A stretch of 64,000 nt of DNA from Zychaea mexicana (GCF_025766255.1 NW_026516772.1:62001-126000); one strand, 5' to 3'. Counted from the stretch's first letter, positions 1 through 13,832 are shown. Numbers and translations are program-made. Notes: a model not told the origin generated them from the sequence alone.

Positions 1-496
1 TGGAGGTGGGAAAGTTTTAATGCAAGCGATCGACCTCATACCGGGCTCGTTGTGAATCCCTCCTCCTCCCTTATTCCAATCAGTCTCCTTTCTTCCATGA
101 CTACTAGTAGAAAGGCAGTAGTAGTAGTATGTAGTGATCCATGAGTGTGTGTGTTTTCTTAAAAATATGCCTAACTTTATATGTTGTATATCATCACATA
201 GCATACAGACTCTAGCAAATTTTAATTTTGCTGGCCACTAAAACTGTGATTTCAGAATTTTGGGCTTTGGTGCATGTTGGTTTCCTTATATATCTAATAC
301 ACTCTCCCTTGCCGCATCTAACGATCGATACCAGTTCTGTTTCAGCTGCTCGACACAAGATGGATGAGATAGAGTGAGTCGTTCTTTTCAAACCGGTAAA
401 TAAGCGAATAATGTATAAATCGTTCACACAGTCGTTTGAATAGCCTCATAAGAAAAAGACAGTATGCAGCACGGTCCATGAGAGAGATTGAGAGTA

Positions 497-526
497 GCTA
501 CTACTACTACTACTATTACTATTATT
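497..526. repeat. TAC/TAT trinucleotide microsatellite
   Basis: About ten imperfect TAC and TAT units in a row, in noncoding sequence. Confidence 0.8.
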
Positions 527-3500
527 CTTGATCTACGATTTACAGAACTGTTTATATTGTACCGAATTCTTGCATGCCGACAACAACAACATTCTTGTTG
601 CTTCGTCAACATGCGTTGATATTCAGTTAGTGAAGCTATTGAACAATCCTATCAGCTCCAGGGTATTTTCATTCTTTTTTAATCAATGCAACCTAACGAT
701 GCATATACATGACATATCACTCTTGCATTACTTGCGACCTTTTCCGAGAGAGCAAGAAATAAGCAGCTACATGTGTATTTACTTGACCATTACAAAGTCA
801 GCCGGCCACACCTTCCCCTCCCCCCCAAATATTGAAGTTATCTCTTTGTGTGCTAAAGAGATGTGTGGATCGTGCTCATTCTCTCATATAGCCCCCTTGC
901 TGTCCTTCTTGTCATGCTGTGTAAAAGTTCGCCAGCGATGACCACGGACAATGATTGCACCGGTATCTACAACTCATATCTGCCTTTTTTCTAACCTATC
1001 CATTTTCGTACTATTATGTGGAATCAAATTCCCACTTATTAATAGGGAATGAAGGCGTTCATGGGTGTGTATTGGTCGTCGAAAGCATGTTACATGTGTG
1101 TGTAGCTACCCACAAATAAGTGGACCTTGCCCGTTGTCCTCCACCCCGCGGACTAGTTTCCTTAAACTTCGCTTCCACCCGAGAGAGAGAGAGAGTGTGT
1201 GTGTACACACATGTACGCACATTCCTCCCCCAAAAACCTGTTGTTCTTTTTCTTGTCTAGTAGGTTAATTGCTATGTAGTGGTGGTGACTTAAACACTTC
1301 AATGGAAACTGAGCGGCGGAAACAGAAATGTAGTTTGGCACAATGAGTGTTGTGTCGTGTTTTTGTGCAGCACAAAGTAATAAATTTATCATTAAAAAAC
1401 CTTAAAAAAAAGGTTAAATTGCTGCCCCCACCCGTAATCATCGTCTGCTCGTTGTTTTGTCGCTTTGCCGGCCGGACCATTTATTAACTTTATAATGCAT
1501 AGTAGTGAGACAATACAGCAATTCGATATAGTTAGTATATTTTTAAAATGATAAATTAGAAATGAAGCTCATTACATTATGTACAAATTGAAGGTTAAAT
1601 GGTGCCATGATGATGATAGCGGTGACGCGGGTCCATCAGCCAACGCCATCGACAGCTCGCCCCTCTCCGTTGAGGCCTCCTCAGTTCACTCTCTCTTCCT
1701 AGATTGTTCTACTTCTTCTGTCTGAGTTACATGTTAGATGTACAACACAAAACTCCAGTCTTACACGAAAATGTACATTGTTACTGTATTTCAAAAAGAG
1801 GTCGAAAATTTTCTCTACATCGGACCCCCAAGAGAATGCTTAACCAATAGATCGGTAAAATGGAATCTACTTACTATTCGTGGGAATGGCAAAAAGTTAT
1901 ATAATACGAGTGCTCATTGTTTCTCGCGCGTTCTTGTTGTTATTTATTGTTGTCGCCGTTATGGCAGCTTAGCCATACAACATTGCATAATTATTTGTCA
2001 CATTTATCATTTACTGATCATAACTGACTATCTGACGCCGCGACTTTTTGAAAAACCATCTCAACTCCTTGAGGGACCAAGTACTTGGAAAAGACAAGTA
2101 GTTTGAGATCAAGCTTGACAACGTTTTGGCTTAGAAAAGCTCGTTGAAATATGTAAAGTACACATGAATCAGTAATATTCTGTAACTGCACACGTGTTCT
2201 ACTGCCCATCATGATGTTGTTGTATAAATGCTACAATGAGAGGAAATATTGATTGAAAGACTTGCGAACTGGCTTCTACCGTTGTTTGAGTATATCGGTC
2301 AGTATTGCCGACGCATACCTATACGTAGAGCAGCTCTTCACCGTTATTACGCTGAGGTACAGCGGAAAGCACCTTCCGGGAATGATTGTAATCCGTAGTG
2401 CAATATGGTACAATAAATCATTCAAGATCCTTCTGTTCCATGGTATCCAAGTGTGATTGCAACTTCCACCCAAGCCCAAGGGTTAGCCAAACCGACCAAT
2501 AAACTACCCGTCTTGACGGCCGTGATAGCAGCCCTTGAAGGGCCTCTTGACAATGTGATGGCCAGCAATTTAAAATCAGGGTTGATATGGTGGGTGCATA
2601 TGCGCATGCTACCTTTGTTTGTCTTGCTTGATCTGCTCTATCTAACTGATCGTTTATCTTCCATCCACTACTATTAGTCAGGTGTTTGAGTTTTATATAA
2701 AAACACCAGGAAGAAACCAGTAGATTAATATATGCACCCAGCAGGGAAGGAGGAGACAATTGTAATTTATAAACACCAAGGAGACTTTAACCCTTGGCTC
2801 AACAAATTGGATCTTTTAGTCATGGCCAGCACAAAGTTTCAAATGATGTTGCTTGCTGCCATTTAGTTATCGTACAACTGCACACTTTTTAAACAGTTTC
2901 GGTGAAGCCAAGGCAATGACTGTGATTTGGATTGGCTGGCACCACTGCCCCATGTCGTTTGCCACCGCATCGTCCTATCAGACTAGTCTACCATGCAAAA
3001 CATACAATGGAGAACAAGATGGTGGTGACCTGAAGGATAGAATACACCTGTTAGTCGGCATGAAAAAGTGAGGAGTATTCATCATCATATGACGTAAAAA
3101 GAAGACTCTCAGTCTCATTACTAACGTATACAAAGAGTAATTAAGATCTTCTTGCTTCATGAATAAGAATCAAAGAAAAAAACCTTACGAAGCTGCATTA
3201 CAAGGAGGATTTGGGGGGAAGGTGGTTGCATTTGAGAAAAGCAAGCTCTGTTTTACCACATGATTTTTGTCATAATAGACTTTCTTACTGCCAAAACAAG
3301 CTTTTGTCTGGCTCAGAAACAGATGACCTGCTGGGAAGGGGTTTGGGTCTTTTCTAGTCTGTCCTTGTCGATGACAAATACTTAATTGTATAGCGCATTA
3401 ACAAGCTACCAGAGCGAAATGTATGCATGAGTAAGAGGGATTGCATGCCGGACATATCTCTTTCTTTTTTCACCCTTTAGTAAACAGCGGCGATCCTCGT

Positions 3501-3891
3501 TTGATTTCTTTAATCCTTCAATTCATTTTTACTGCTTTCGGACAAAAACCCATATTGCTGGTTCCTTAAAGCTCTCCCGTGATCTTATTAAGCATCGAGT
3601 GGTGTGTGTATATGATCATCCTGTATCTTCTCCTATTTGTTTATGCTGTACAGACACTAGCACATACTGAATTGTGGATGGCATCGACGTAAATAGCATC
3701 AATGCAGTTGCTTACTCTATCTTCTCTCTTACATCTTCCATTTCTTCTCCTTTTATGTACATACTCGTTGCTGCTATTAAAATGATCAAAAGAAAGAAGC
3801 ATGATGTCGATCTCCCTCTCCGTCCAATTTTTTCTTTATTTCAAAACGATCGGCCGATAACGGTTTAAAAGAGTGATCGTAAAACACATGT

Positions 3892-3912
3892 ATGATGATG
3901 ATGATGATGATG
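3892..3912. repeat. ATG trinucleotide microsatellite
   Basis: Seven perfect ATG units in noncoding sequence. Confidence 0.85.
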
Positions 3913-5572
3913 GCATACGATGCCTATCCTTGGGGTGTTGCAATTAATGGAAGGAAAGTGATGCTCCTCGGGTTAATAAATTATTTCTTCAATAAACTTT
4001 GACGAAATTACTGTGTCGCAAAAACGCCCCGCATCTTGTTTAGTTGTGTGCCCAGTTCAAGACCGGGCGTGGCCGAAGGTATTGACGGACAAACAATCAA
4101 TTACAATGATTGTAAATAAAGTTCTTGTCACAAAAGCCTCGCACACTTTCCGCGAGGAGGGTGATGGTGAATTGTATGTGGGTATACAGAGCACATATTC
4201 TCATACTTCCAGCGAATATCGATGCGGCGCTGCACTGACCATTATAAACTTAAATAAGAGACGCACAAAATAGAAGATACCATGCCACAGACCATCAGCC
4301 AAGAAACATATTCAAAGAAGAACACAGCCAAAATATAAAAAGACAATCGACAGAAAACAAGCATGATCAATATTCTTCTTTGACTAAATCAGAGTTGTAG
4401 TTGCCGGCTTAAACACATCGTCAGCACTCGCTCTTCCGGCAAAGTTCGACATGTTTTGGCTGTGCAATGGACTCTTCTTCATCTTTTTCTCAGTACATGT
4501 TTGATGTACAGGTTCAGCTTGGTTATTTTTATGGTGCCATCATCTCTTTCTTTACCATGTTTTTAAAATCATGCGCATCATAGCTGTTCTCAGACGCCAC
4601 ACTTTATCCGTTGGTTACTGAAAAACAAATCCAAATGTAACATATAATGGGATGACATTGTCGTATGCTCTGCCTGCTGGATCGACATGTCATGAGTATC
4701 AACACCAAACTCAACACAGCTCAAGAAAGGCAATCATCGGAACAGCATCATCAATGACAACAAGCGTATATTATGCGTCCGTTACAAAGAGTACAAAGTT
4801 TATCTACATGAACGAAAAGATAGATGACAGAGCCAAACAGTACGTACATGAAAAGGGCAAAAGCTGCTGAGCATTACTTTTGACATGGATAACAAAATAT
4901 TAGCCAAAGATAAAGGTTGCAGTCGAGAGCGATAGTCGGTGATAGCATGATGTTGGCCTTTTTTTAACATTGCGCATCATAAGAAAAGCATACGTTTCAT
5001 TTGCCATGTATTACGAGCGTAATAGCTTGTATAACAATCCTTGCATCTGTAGATCATTCCTCTTGGCATGTTCATTGTTTATTATAGTTTGGCATGGTAA
5101 TAAAAGAAATTATAGCTCTTTTCCGTGTGTAAATAGTATTGACGCTAAACTTTTATAACATAGGAACAGCATCACATGTGGAAAATTCATCAATTGACCC
5201 GAACAAGCACAGTGTATTCTGTTTTAGAATAACAACCAGTTTTCTATAGATAGTAGCAAAAACGCGTACTGTTGTTGCATTTCTTGCCGATATTGCACCC
5301 ATTGGCAGAAGTTGACGGATACTCGCACAATTAGAAAATGACATGATGACTCTCCCTTATTCAAGACCTTCAAAACCATACTAACAGTAGTATCATCATC
5401 TTATCTATCTTCAACAGAGAGAGCTACGGTGTTATTACATGAAAGACCATGTTGATTTTCACATTGATTTGTTCATACTTCCCCAATAATCCGGACAGAT
5501 GCTTGTATCGATTATATTACACTATTTTAGAGCAAGAACTATAATCATAGGTTGTGATCTCGAAAAAAGAAG

Positions 5573-7855
5573 TCAAGTAGTGTTTATTAATTGTATTACA
5601 CGGCCTAAACATTTTGCTTTTCCTTCCATGAACAGAATCTGGGCTTCATTGCAGAGATATTTAGGCTCATTCATGAATCGCAAAACACAACGACCTTCGC
5701 TACCGGAAGGGATTATTTGATCGGTGCTGGGGTGACTGCTGGAGTTTTGGGTTTTTGTTGCGTTGTATTCTTCAAGGTGTGCTTCTTTTGTTGTTGTTGT
5801 TGTTGTTGTTGTTGCCGATGATGATGGTGATGACGATGGAGTGGAGGATGATGACGATGTATTAGTGGTAGTGGAGGATGATATAGACACAACACGCGCG
5901 CGTTGCCGAACCGAACCAGAATGCACCATGCCGCAGGTGCCTACGGTCACTCCCGTCGGATGGTACAAAACAATGAGATCCACCTCAAACTCAAAGTAGC
6001 TACTCGGTACGTCTATGCCTAATAGCACCATGCCACGTTGAATCCGCCAGTTTTCAAGCTCTGTGGATTTGATGGCAAGTGTTGCTGCTTGTCCACAATG
6101 TACATAATGCGTCGGTACCCGATGTCGGTGTATTGAATCGACTGTGACTTTAACGAAAGCACCAGTACTGTCGGGCCCAAGATGATATGTCCTTCTTATT
6201 GCATCCTCGTTAATATTGATACGCCCTCGTCGCAATACGCCTCCTATGACTGGGCCGATGTCTATATTGCAACAGTAGCATTAGTATATTTTTCATCTTA
6301 GTAGAACAAGAGTGACGCGTCTGCGGTGTGTGTATAGCCCCCCCTCCCACCCACACTTTATTAAACAAGTTATCACAATATGTACCTGACAAGGAATATA
6401 CTTCTTCTACTTGAAACTCGACAGGTTCTTCCAACAATGCATCATAATTTTTGGTCGGTCTGGGCAAATAGTTGAAGAAGCGTTCCAACAAATCAACATT
6501 GGTTCCTGTGACATTTGAGACCAAAAAGATGGGTATTTCAGGACCACCACGAGCCAGATGCGAAGCGCATGAACGGGAATCATTATCGTCACGAACAATA
6601 ACGGGCACCTTGTTCATGCCTGGCGCTCGAAGCAATTGTACCAATGAATTAAGTGTCCTTCCAAGCTGATTGCGAGAAGCAACATCAACTTTGGTGACAA
6701 TGACAAGAACAGGTACATCCAACATGACGGCCAGGGATAAATGTTCGCGTGCCATTTCCGATATACCGACATTGGTGCTGGCGGATATGACAAGCGCTGC
6801 ATAATCGGGCGAATAGCCTGTCATACCCGAAATCGTGGTCCGCAAGTACTTTGCATGGCCGCAAAGATCCAGAAATGTAATCACCTTGCTGCTCGCCTCA
6901 CAGATTTGTTCCCAAGTACTGATGTTGTGCGTGCTGGCATAGTTGATCAAATGACCGTCTGCATCATAGCCGATGATTTCGTGCGATATTGATGATGTCC
7001 GCCCTGATTCGATTTCATGCCGATGCCGTGCACAGCTGAGTCGTGCTCGCCCACGTCCGTTGTCCTGGATACCGTGGGTTATGCATCCGAGCAACGTTGA
7101 TTTGCCTTCACCATGACCACCCAACATGGCTATCCGAATATCGGTGAATTGTTGCTGTTGATCTTTGGGTCGCCTTCGTATCAATGCTTCGAGAACCTTG
7201 TGTGAATTTTTGCGCGGCTCTGGTTTGCTGCCAAATTGATCCATCGTTAACTCTCGAATGATCGATACGTCGGCGTCTAATGCATCTGCCATTTGTCGCA
7301 ACGTGTCCACAGATGCTGACATGTCTTCTGCGGATAGCCCTATCAACGTAGCGTATCGTATTTAATCTTACAAGCTGGAAGAAATGCGTTTCTCCATCGG
7401 TTCACATTTCATTTTACCAACTAAAGTGCCGTCATCGTCGACACCAAGCTCATACATTGCTTCTCCGCCTCCTTCCGATAATCTGTCATGCCATTATCGT
7501 GTCGTGCTTTAGTTTTAGGCGACATAAAGCTATAAGGGTTTCTGATTTGACATAGGAGGAGAGTAGGGGATGGAATAACAACTAGAGCAGTTACCTCCAT
7601 TTCATTTGGGTTATCAAATGGTCTAATCGCTCAATCGATGGGTCTACTAATTTCAGCTTCATTGAAAAAATAAAAAAATGTGTGCTTGTGTTAGTTTTCT
7701 TTTTTAGCCTTAGAAAAAGCAAGCTTATGACTAGAATCGTGGCTCATTACTTTATATTCAACATTCCCAGCATCGTCAACTTCTGGTGGAAGTGCATCTT
7801 TTAGTTTTTGTAAATGGTTCCACGGTGATGACGAATATTGTGGGTCATTGTGCAT
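5573..7855 (-). CDS. GTPBP1: GTP-binding protein of the GTPBP1/GTPBP2 family
   Basis: Translational-type GTPase; animal GTPBP1/2 relatives act in mRNA surveillance and ribosome rescue, and the fungal role is inferred. Five exons read 7855-7751, 7656-7595, 7482-7418, 7339-6386 and 6261-5573 and join in one frame of 624 codons. The family N-terminus (NVEYKLKLVDPS, TQMKWRLSEGGGEAMYELGV) appears only after the three short first exons are joined. The G domain shows G1 GGHGEGKST at about residues 151-159, then RTSS, G3 DLCGH, G4 TKVD and G5 SNVTG, followed by beta-barrel domains (IGPVIGGVLRRG, RRTYHLGPD). The G1 loop has GHGEGKST rather than the usual GxVDAGKST. A Ser/Thr-rich insert with an eight-Thr run interrupts the last domain before the conserved ending. 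The ATG at 7855 was chosen because it opens the frame leading into the family N-terminus; an upstream exon is possible. Confidence 0.9.
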
Positions 7856-9663
7856 TGTAGGGAAAAAAAAAGCAAATTTTGGTAATTTATTATGCCCCTT
7901 CGCTGTTCCTTCCCCTGCCCCACCCCCCCTCAAGGATATATAGCAAAGTTTGGAATGTGGTCAATATGAGTCAGAACAGAAATTAAGTCAAGCGTTCTCG
8001 TTATGTTGTTGCTGCGCCCTTCTTGTTATTCTGTTTCGCAACACTGACAGCTGTGGCGGGCGGGTATTGCATAACCTACCATGCGTCTTAGCGGTATACC
8101 TTTTTTAAGGTACTGTGAGAATCAATTTGTAGTGTTGTCTATCTACACAAGGGTTGCAGTTCTATATTCTACTGTAGTATTATGCGTATGCCCGAAAAAG
8201 ATATTGTTGCTCGCTTGCTCATCTAGGCACTTCTGTAGATGTATTGGCGATATCCCATTTCCCTTCTATTCACTTGTGTATAGACATGCTCTGGGTGTCT
8301 ATATGAATGTGGCAGAAATCAGACGCTGCCGTGATCCTTTGGCATACTTTAAATGTATCATCATCACACTACTTAGAAGACGTACTATGAAGATACACCT
8401 TGAAATCCTGTACAACATTGTACAACTTCAGGCTTACCAGGCCAAGAAACCCAGCAGCAACAAATGATCATGCTGCTCCCTCCATACGACGATGTGCTCT
8501 GAATGACGAGGAAATTTTTTATCTTGCTCACCAACAAGTTGAACTGCTTTCAAACTTCATTCCAATAGAGAAAGACAAAGTATTTTGGATTGACATATAT
8601 GACAATTCTTCTTCTCCCCCTTTGGCAGCAGAACAAGTAGTCAATCGCGACATTCTTGTGATGCCTTTTGGAGCACGTTTTGAAGACCGTGGAAAGAACA
8701 AATACAGGAATATAATAGGTTTTATGATTAGAAAAGATGGGTCACATTGTAAAGCTACTGGCACAGATACTTTGGTAAATCCCGACCACCGTTTCCACCA
8801 TCGATGGTGGGCACATTTTTATCAAATTCAAACGTTTCGTCAGACAACTGTTTTGCGCAATAAGGTATATCAAACTTATTCGAAATAGAGACTATTACCA
8901 CTCACCAATTCTTTACATATACGATATACTACGTGTGTCTAGCATAAAATTGAGCATAACAGTCAAGAAGAAAGTGATTCGTATATAGACTATTCTAAAC
9001 AAGTAGCGCTCTTGTCAAGTTTACGAAGAATCAGCTTTATAGAAAATGCTGCATGATGAAGCATACAGCCAGTGAGTTATTGTAACGCCTTGCCGTGTAC
9101 ATACAGCAAAATGATACTTGACATTTTCACACTCATTGAGGAGAGGATATAAGCCAGCCTTTTTGTATACATCGATGGGCTACTACTTGTGTGCACGGCT
9201 AAACCATTAGGAATGATTTAACTGGTAAAAATGGATATAGAGCAGCCTTTTCTCATTTACAACATAGAGCTACAAAAGCATATGATAATCCAATGCTGAT
9301 GACAATTTTTGAAAGATCGACACCGGTTGTCAAAACTTCAATTTAAATAGCGAAATGACAAAACCCAAATATATTGGATATTCTTTTGAATACAAAAAGA
9401 CAAACCCATGGTCGAGTTTATTATTTTTAATTAGAGAAAGATATAATGATCATGTCTAGTGAGAATATGAGAGAAGAATGATCTTTTTTGTTCTTTTAGG
9501 ATGACTATTCACAAAATATGATGAAGTTGGTTGTTGAAAGATGTGTGTTGAATGTGAGATATGGTGTATATAGCGGATTGTTTTGTCAGATGGATATGTC
9601 TTTAGGCGGATTCAAGAGAGGAGATATATGGAGAGTGGTGTGTGTGTGTGTTTGTTGGCGAAT
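7856..9663. other. Intergenic with one uncharacterised open frame
   Basis: This holds the upstream flank of the GTPase gene and the 3' flank of the PEP carboxykinase gene. A plus-strand frame open from 8400 to 8888 (about 160 codons, including HQQVELLSNFIPIEKDKVF) has no early ATG and no domain I recognise. It could be an exon of an unidentified gene, or a relic, since no clean upstream exon was found. The rest is A+T-rich and looks noncoding. Confidence 0.35.
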
Positions 9664-11542
9664 TTACAGCTTGGGACCAGCAGCGACAGTCTCGGCAGTA
9701 GCACCTTCCTGGAAAGTCTTGAAGTTCTCGATGAACATGTTGGCAACCTGGTTGAGGGAGCCAGTGAACTCATCGGGGGTGCCCATCCAAGCCTTGCGGG
9801 GGTCGAGCAATTCTTCGGGGACGTTGGAGACCTTCTTGGGGACTTGGAGGTTGAAGACGCCGTAGTTCTCGAATTCAGCATTGGCCAATTCGCCGCTGTG
9901 GATAGCGTCCAAGATGGCACGGGTGTACTTCAGAGGGCAACGCTTGGCAACACCAGCCTTGCCACCGATCCAGCCGGTGTTGATCAACCAGGCGTTGGCC
10001 TTGTGCTGCGACATCTTCTCAGCCAACATGGTAGCATAGCGTTGAGGATGCAAGACCAAGAAGGGTGCGCCAAAGCAGGCAGAGAAGGTAGCCTGGGGCT
10101 CGACAATGCCGTCTTCGGTACCGGGGACCTTGGTGGTGTAGCCAGAGATAAAGTGGTACATGGCCTGTTCGGGAGTCAACTTGGAGACAGGTGGCAAGAC
10201 ACCGAAAGCATCGCAGGTCAACAAGATGATGTTCTTGGGGTGACCGCCCATGCAAGGGATCTTGGCGTTGGGAATGTGGTCTAAACACACACTGTCAGTA
10301 ACTCTATTTTACCCCACATTTTACAATTTCCAATTCCGAGCAAAAACTTTTTCCTCCCCGCACACCCGCGCTGAATAGCATGTGAGACTTACAGATGGGG
10401 TACGAAGCACGAGTGTTCTCGGTCAAGAAATCGTCCGAGTAGTCGACAACACGGCTCTCCTCATCCAACACAACGTTTTCCAATACCGAACCAAACTTGA
10501 TGGCGTTGAAAATATCGGGCTCCTTTTCACCAGACAAGTCAATGCACTTGGCATAGCAGCCACCTTCAATGTTGAACACACCCGAGTCGGACCAGCAGTG
10601 TTCGTCATCACCAATCAAGGCACGCTTGGGATCGGCAGAGAGAGTGGTCTTGCCAGTACCGGACAAGCCAAAGAAGAGCGAGACATCACCATCGGGACCC
10701 TCGTTAGCAGAGGAGTGGAGCGACAAGACACCGGCCTTGGGCATGAGGTAGTGCATGACAGAGAAGATACCCTTCTTCATCTCACCAGCGTACTCGGTAC
10801 CGAGGATAACCATTTCGTTGCGCTTGAAGTTGATGGAGACAGAGGTGGTGGAGGTCATGCCGGTGGTGTAACGGTTGGCAGGGAACTCACCGGCGTTGAA
10901 GATGGTGAAGTCGGGAGTGCCAAAGTTTTCCAACTCTTCCTCGGTGGGACGGATCAACATGTTGCGCATGAACAACAAGTGGTAGGCACGGGTGGCAACG
11001 ACACGGACCTTCTTGCGGTACTTGGGGTCCCAGCCGGCGAAACCGTCAAAGACGTACAAGCGAGGACGGGTGTTCAAGTAATCGATGGCACGCTCACGGT
11101 TGATCAAAAAGACCTTTTCTTCAAGAGGCGTGTTGACAGGACCCCACCAGATGTCCTTGTCCGAGGTCTCTTCGCGGACGATACGCTTGTCCTTGGGGGA
11201 GCGGCCCATCTTCTTGCCAGAGTAGGCACAGAGAGCACCGGCAGACGAGATGACGGTGCCTTGTTCGTAGGTCAAGGCTTCTTCGTAGAGGACAGCGACG
11301 GAGGGGTTGCGCTTGATAGTGACCTGTATTTGATAGAAGATACCCATCAGGAAATTAGTTTTTCTGTTCATGCATCACATACAACAAGTTCCAGTCATCC
11401 ACGGATTCTCGACTTGAAGCAGAAGACGTACGCGATCATAGTCGATACCAGCAAGTTCATGCAATTCTTCCTCGACCTTGGTGCGGGAAGCAGAGCTGGA
11501 GGGACGGCCAAAGGGGGATCCGGGTCTAGGAGAAGCAACCAT
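9664..11542 (-). CDS. PCK1: Phosphoenolpyruvate carboxykinase (ATP)
   Basis: Cytosolic enzyme converting oxaloacetate and ATP to phosphoenolpyruvate, CO2 and ADP, the committed step of gluconeogenesis. Exons are 11542-11432, 11323-10393 and 10280-9664, giving 552 residues, the usual length for ATP-dependent PCK. Visible signatures are [10 protein letters not shown], the P-loop [10 protein letters not shown] from about residue 256, the metal and substrate segment [19 protein letters not shown], and [18 protein letters not shown]. Introns have GTACGT and GTAAGT donors. The start ATG gives a short Ser/Pro-rich leader before the conserved TIKRNPS block. Codon use is strongly biased toward C-ending codons, consistent with high expression, and this bias leaves a long antisense open frame. 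A TATA-like box lies 83 nt upstream. Fungal PCK genes are normally glucose-repressed; nothing in this sequence proves that here. Confidence 0.98.
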
Positions 11543-12432
11543 GTTGATGTGTTGTTGTTGTTGTAGTATAAGAGAAGAGTAACTAACGTAAAGAAAAAGA
11601 GGGTTCTGAAGAAGGAGGGGCCTCTATATATATGCATTTGGCGAGATTGAGGCCACTGCCAGTAAGCTCGTGAAAGTGCTGACCATCCTCGGAAGCGGAG
11701 AGGTACTTTTCTTTTCGTATAAGCGGGTGCTTCGCTCTCCCCCGCATATTGCTTTATGTCCATCACGGACCCTCTCCCTTCGGAGAAGGTCGGACTGCCC
11801 CTCTTCCGGGACTTTCCTATAGGAAACAAAATGGCGGTTGCCTTATATGGCACCCACTCCAAATGGGAAGCCAGTCGTAAGCCCTCCGAAGCTTTCAAAC
11901 AGTTTTCATGACATGTGAAACCGGGGGACGGATGGATGGCGGGCAAGGGCTTGCTTCAATTAGCGGATGCACCATGTAATAAATATAGGGTTTTCCAGAC
12001 AGTCTGTGTCTTGCATGCACTTGAAAACAAAAGATTGTAAAAGTGCTGCATGTCTATTTGTCTTTTTGATATGTTTGTGATCCGCGAGCACAGGCACATT
12101 CCAAATATATAGTCAGCCTCCAGCCCTGTCAAGTGTTTTCCTAGCCTAGATAGCAGCAGCAGCAGCAGCAAGCACGGGTCAGTTATGTACGCGCAACACA
12201 GGATGATGCTGCCATGGGAACAAAGGACTCCATGACATAATCCTTGCAACTCCGAAGGTATATCCTTCATCATCAAAATCACGAGCCTGACAAAGGAAGC
12301 ATCTTTTTTTATTTTGTTTACTTTGAAAGTACGTTGTGTTTATTTATTTATTTATTTTTTTTTGCATAGCAGAAAGAGAGAAGAAGTACATGTGCATTGT
12401 GTTATGTGCTAGGATATCATCGTCGTCAGTGA
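11543..12432. other. PCK upstream region and STRAP 3' flank
   Basis: The stretch nearest 11543 is the promoter and leader of the minus-strand PCK gene. It includes a TATA-like box and GC-rich blocks with CCTCGGAAGCGGAG and CCCTTCGGAG near 11690 and 11780 that could be zinc-cluster factor sites; this is inference. The part nearest 12433 is A/T-rich 3' flank of STRAP. No further gene is seen. Confidence 0.5.
11625..11632 (-). promoter_or_regulatory. TATA-like box of PCK gene
   Basis: TATATATA lies 83 nt upstream of the PCK ATG on the coding strand, a normal position for a fungal core promoter. Confidence 0.55.
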
Positions 12433-13832
12433 TTATTCTGCGTCCTTGACCTTTTGCCACAGACCATACGACTTGGTGGGATCGGACTGCCACAATCGAA
12501 TCGTTCCGTCCTCTATAATTGTAGCGTACACAACCGAGAAAAATCATCAGTACATTCGTTGCACACACAAATTCGATTCCCGTTTTCTTCGTTCTTCGTT
12601 TCCCTTTTTATCTTACCTGATCCCGACGCATAAACTTCACCGTCAGGACTGTAGCCCACAGCATGAATGGACCCGTGATGTCCCTTGTTAACCTCTACAG
12701 ATTTGGCAAAAGCGGAGGGAAAATCAGTTTTTATGGGTGACCAACACTCAAAACAGCGATGCAAAACCTACCAAGCTCTTTCGCCGTCAACGCATCATAG
12801 ATTCGCACCCACGGATCAGAGTCGCTGCCAACGACGAACTTCTCGCCAGAAGGATGCAAGGCAATGGAAGAAACGCTTCTTGGCATCGTGTGCATCATGA
12901 TTGTGTCCTCCGTTGGAGCAAGTCCTCTATCATATCATCGAGCACTCATTAGTTCTTTACGTGCTATTATGACCGTGTCACCATATCATCATCATCATCA
13001 TCAGCTTTACACATACAGTTCCAGGGACCAAAAGCCTGCCTTGTTATCTGCTGTCCAACAGATCCGCTCACCATCCGGCGAAAGAGTCATGGACGACACA
13101 GGCCCACCTGCCGGCAAAGCAGCAATCTCACGCATCACTCGCAAATCCCTCACCCTGATAATGCCGTCCTCGCCGCCACTGAACAAGACGTTTTTCGTCG
13201 GGTGCCAATTCACCGTTTTGATCGTGCCCGAGTGATCATCGGCCTCGATGGGTGGCGCATCGGGTCGATACAAGTCGAAAATCCGCAACTTCTTTTCCTG
13301 GCCTCCCGTCACAATCTTGGTCCCGTCCGGACTAAAGTTGACAGCCCGTACAATGTGTTGGTGACCAAACGAATGGAGTTCCTGGCCTGTAAACGTGTCC
13401 CACACTTTCGCGCTAAAGTCGGCTGATCCTGTCACTGCGCGATGGGCTTCTTTAGATAGACGTGCGCTCCATACGGCACCCTTGTGGCCTAAAAATGTGC
13501 CAATCCAGTCGCCGGTTTGGCCGTCTCGGAGCATGGGGTTGCCATCTTTTTTATTTTGTGTGGTTAAAATTGTGTGCCATGTCAGTGTCATTGTTGGTGT
13601 TGGTGTCGACATGTCTTTCTTACATCTCCCCACCAGTTCAATCTCTTTTTTTTATATTCTTAAAGTTCAAATCGCGCATCTCTTGACAAAAGAAAAGAAG
13701 CATACCTTTGCATCCAGATATCAAATAATACTTATTGTCAGACGTCATTGAAGAAAATTGCAAATCAACCACAGGCCGTGTGTGGCCGGAGCATGTGAGA
13801 GGAATAACTCTGGTTTGTTGTTGTTGTGTCAT
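12433..13832 (-). CDS. STRAP: STRAP/unrip-like WD40-repeat protein
   Basis: WD40 beta-propeller protein. Animal STRAP (unrip) binds the SMN complex in snRNP assembly and also TGF-beta receptors; only the first role is plausible in a fungus (inference). Exons are 13832-13706, 13545-13017, 12926-12772, 12694-12617 and 12512-12433, giving 322 residues, close to the animal protein of about 350. The N-terminus PLTCSGHTRPVVDLQFS and the block GDWIGTFLGHKGAVWSA match the family very closely, and the C-terminus ends YASGSEDGTIRLWQ then SYGLWQKV. Repeats with GH and WD-like pairs run through the whole protein (KVWD, RIFDL, RVRDL, RIYDA). The last exon appears only after splicing. It is transcribed divergently from the minor-spliceosome gene SNRNP25, with 329 bp between the two start codons. 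Confidence 0.95.

Larger units (their letters stand above)
1..5572. other. Intergenic, no gene recognised
   Basis: All open frames here are under 140 codons, lack recognisable domains and are not linked by convincing splice signals. The sequence is A+T-rich with short microsatellites. It may hold the 3' flank of a gene lying to the left of the window or decayed sequence; I see no promoter, RNA gene or transposon that I can defend. Confidence 0.5.

Noticed and set aside
8400..8888. 162-codon plus frame as a complete gene
   Set aside because: No ATG near the start and no recognisable domain; kept only as an uncertain open frame within the intergenic entry.
10382..11566. A 394-codon open frame on the plus strand, antisense to PCK
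   Set aside because: It is the mirror of a highly codon-biased gene; it has no domain and crosses the PCK introns. The same applies to the plus frame at 9583-10284.
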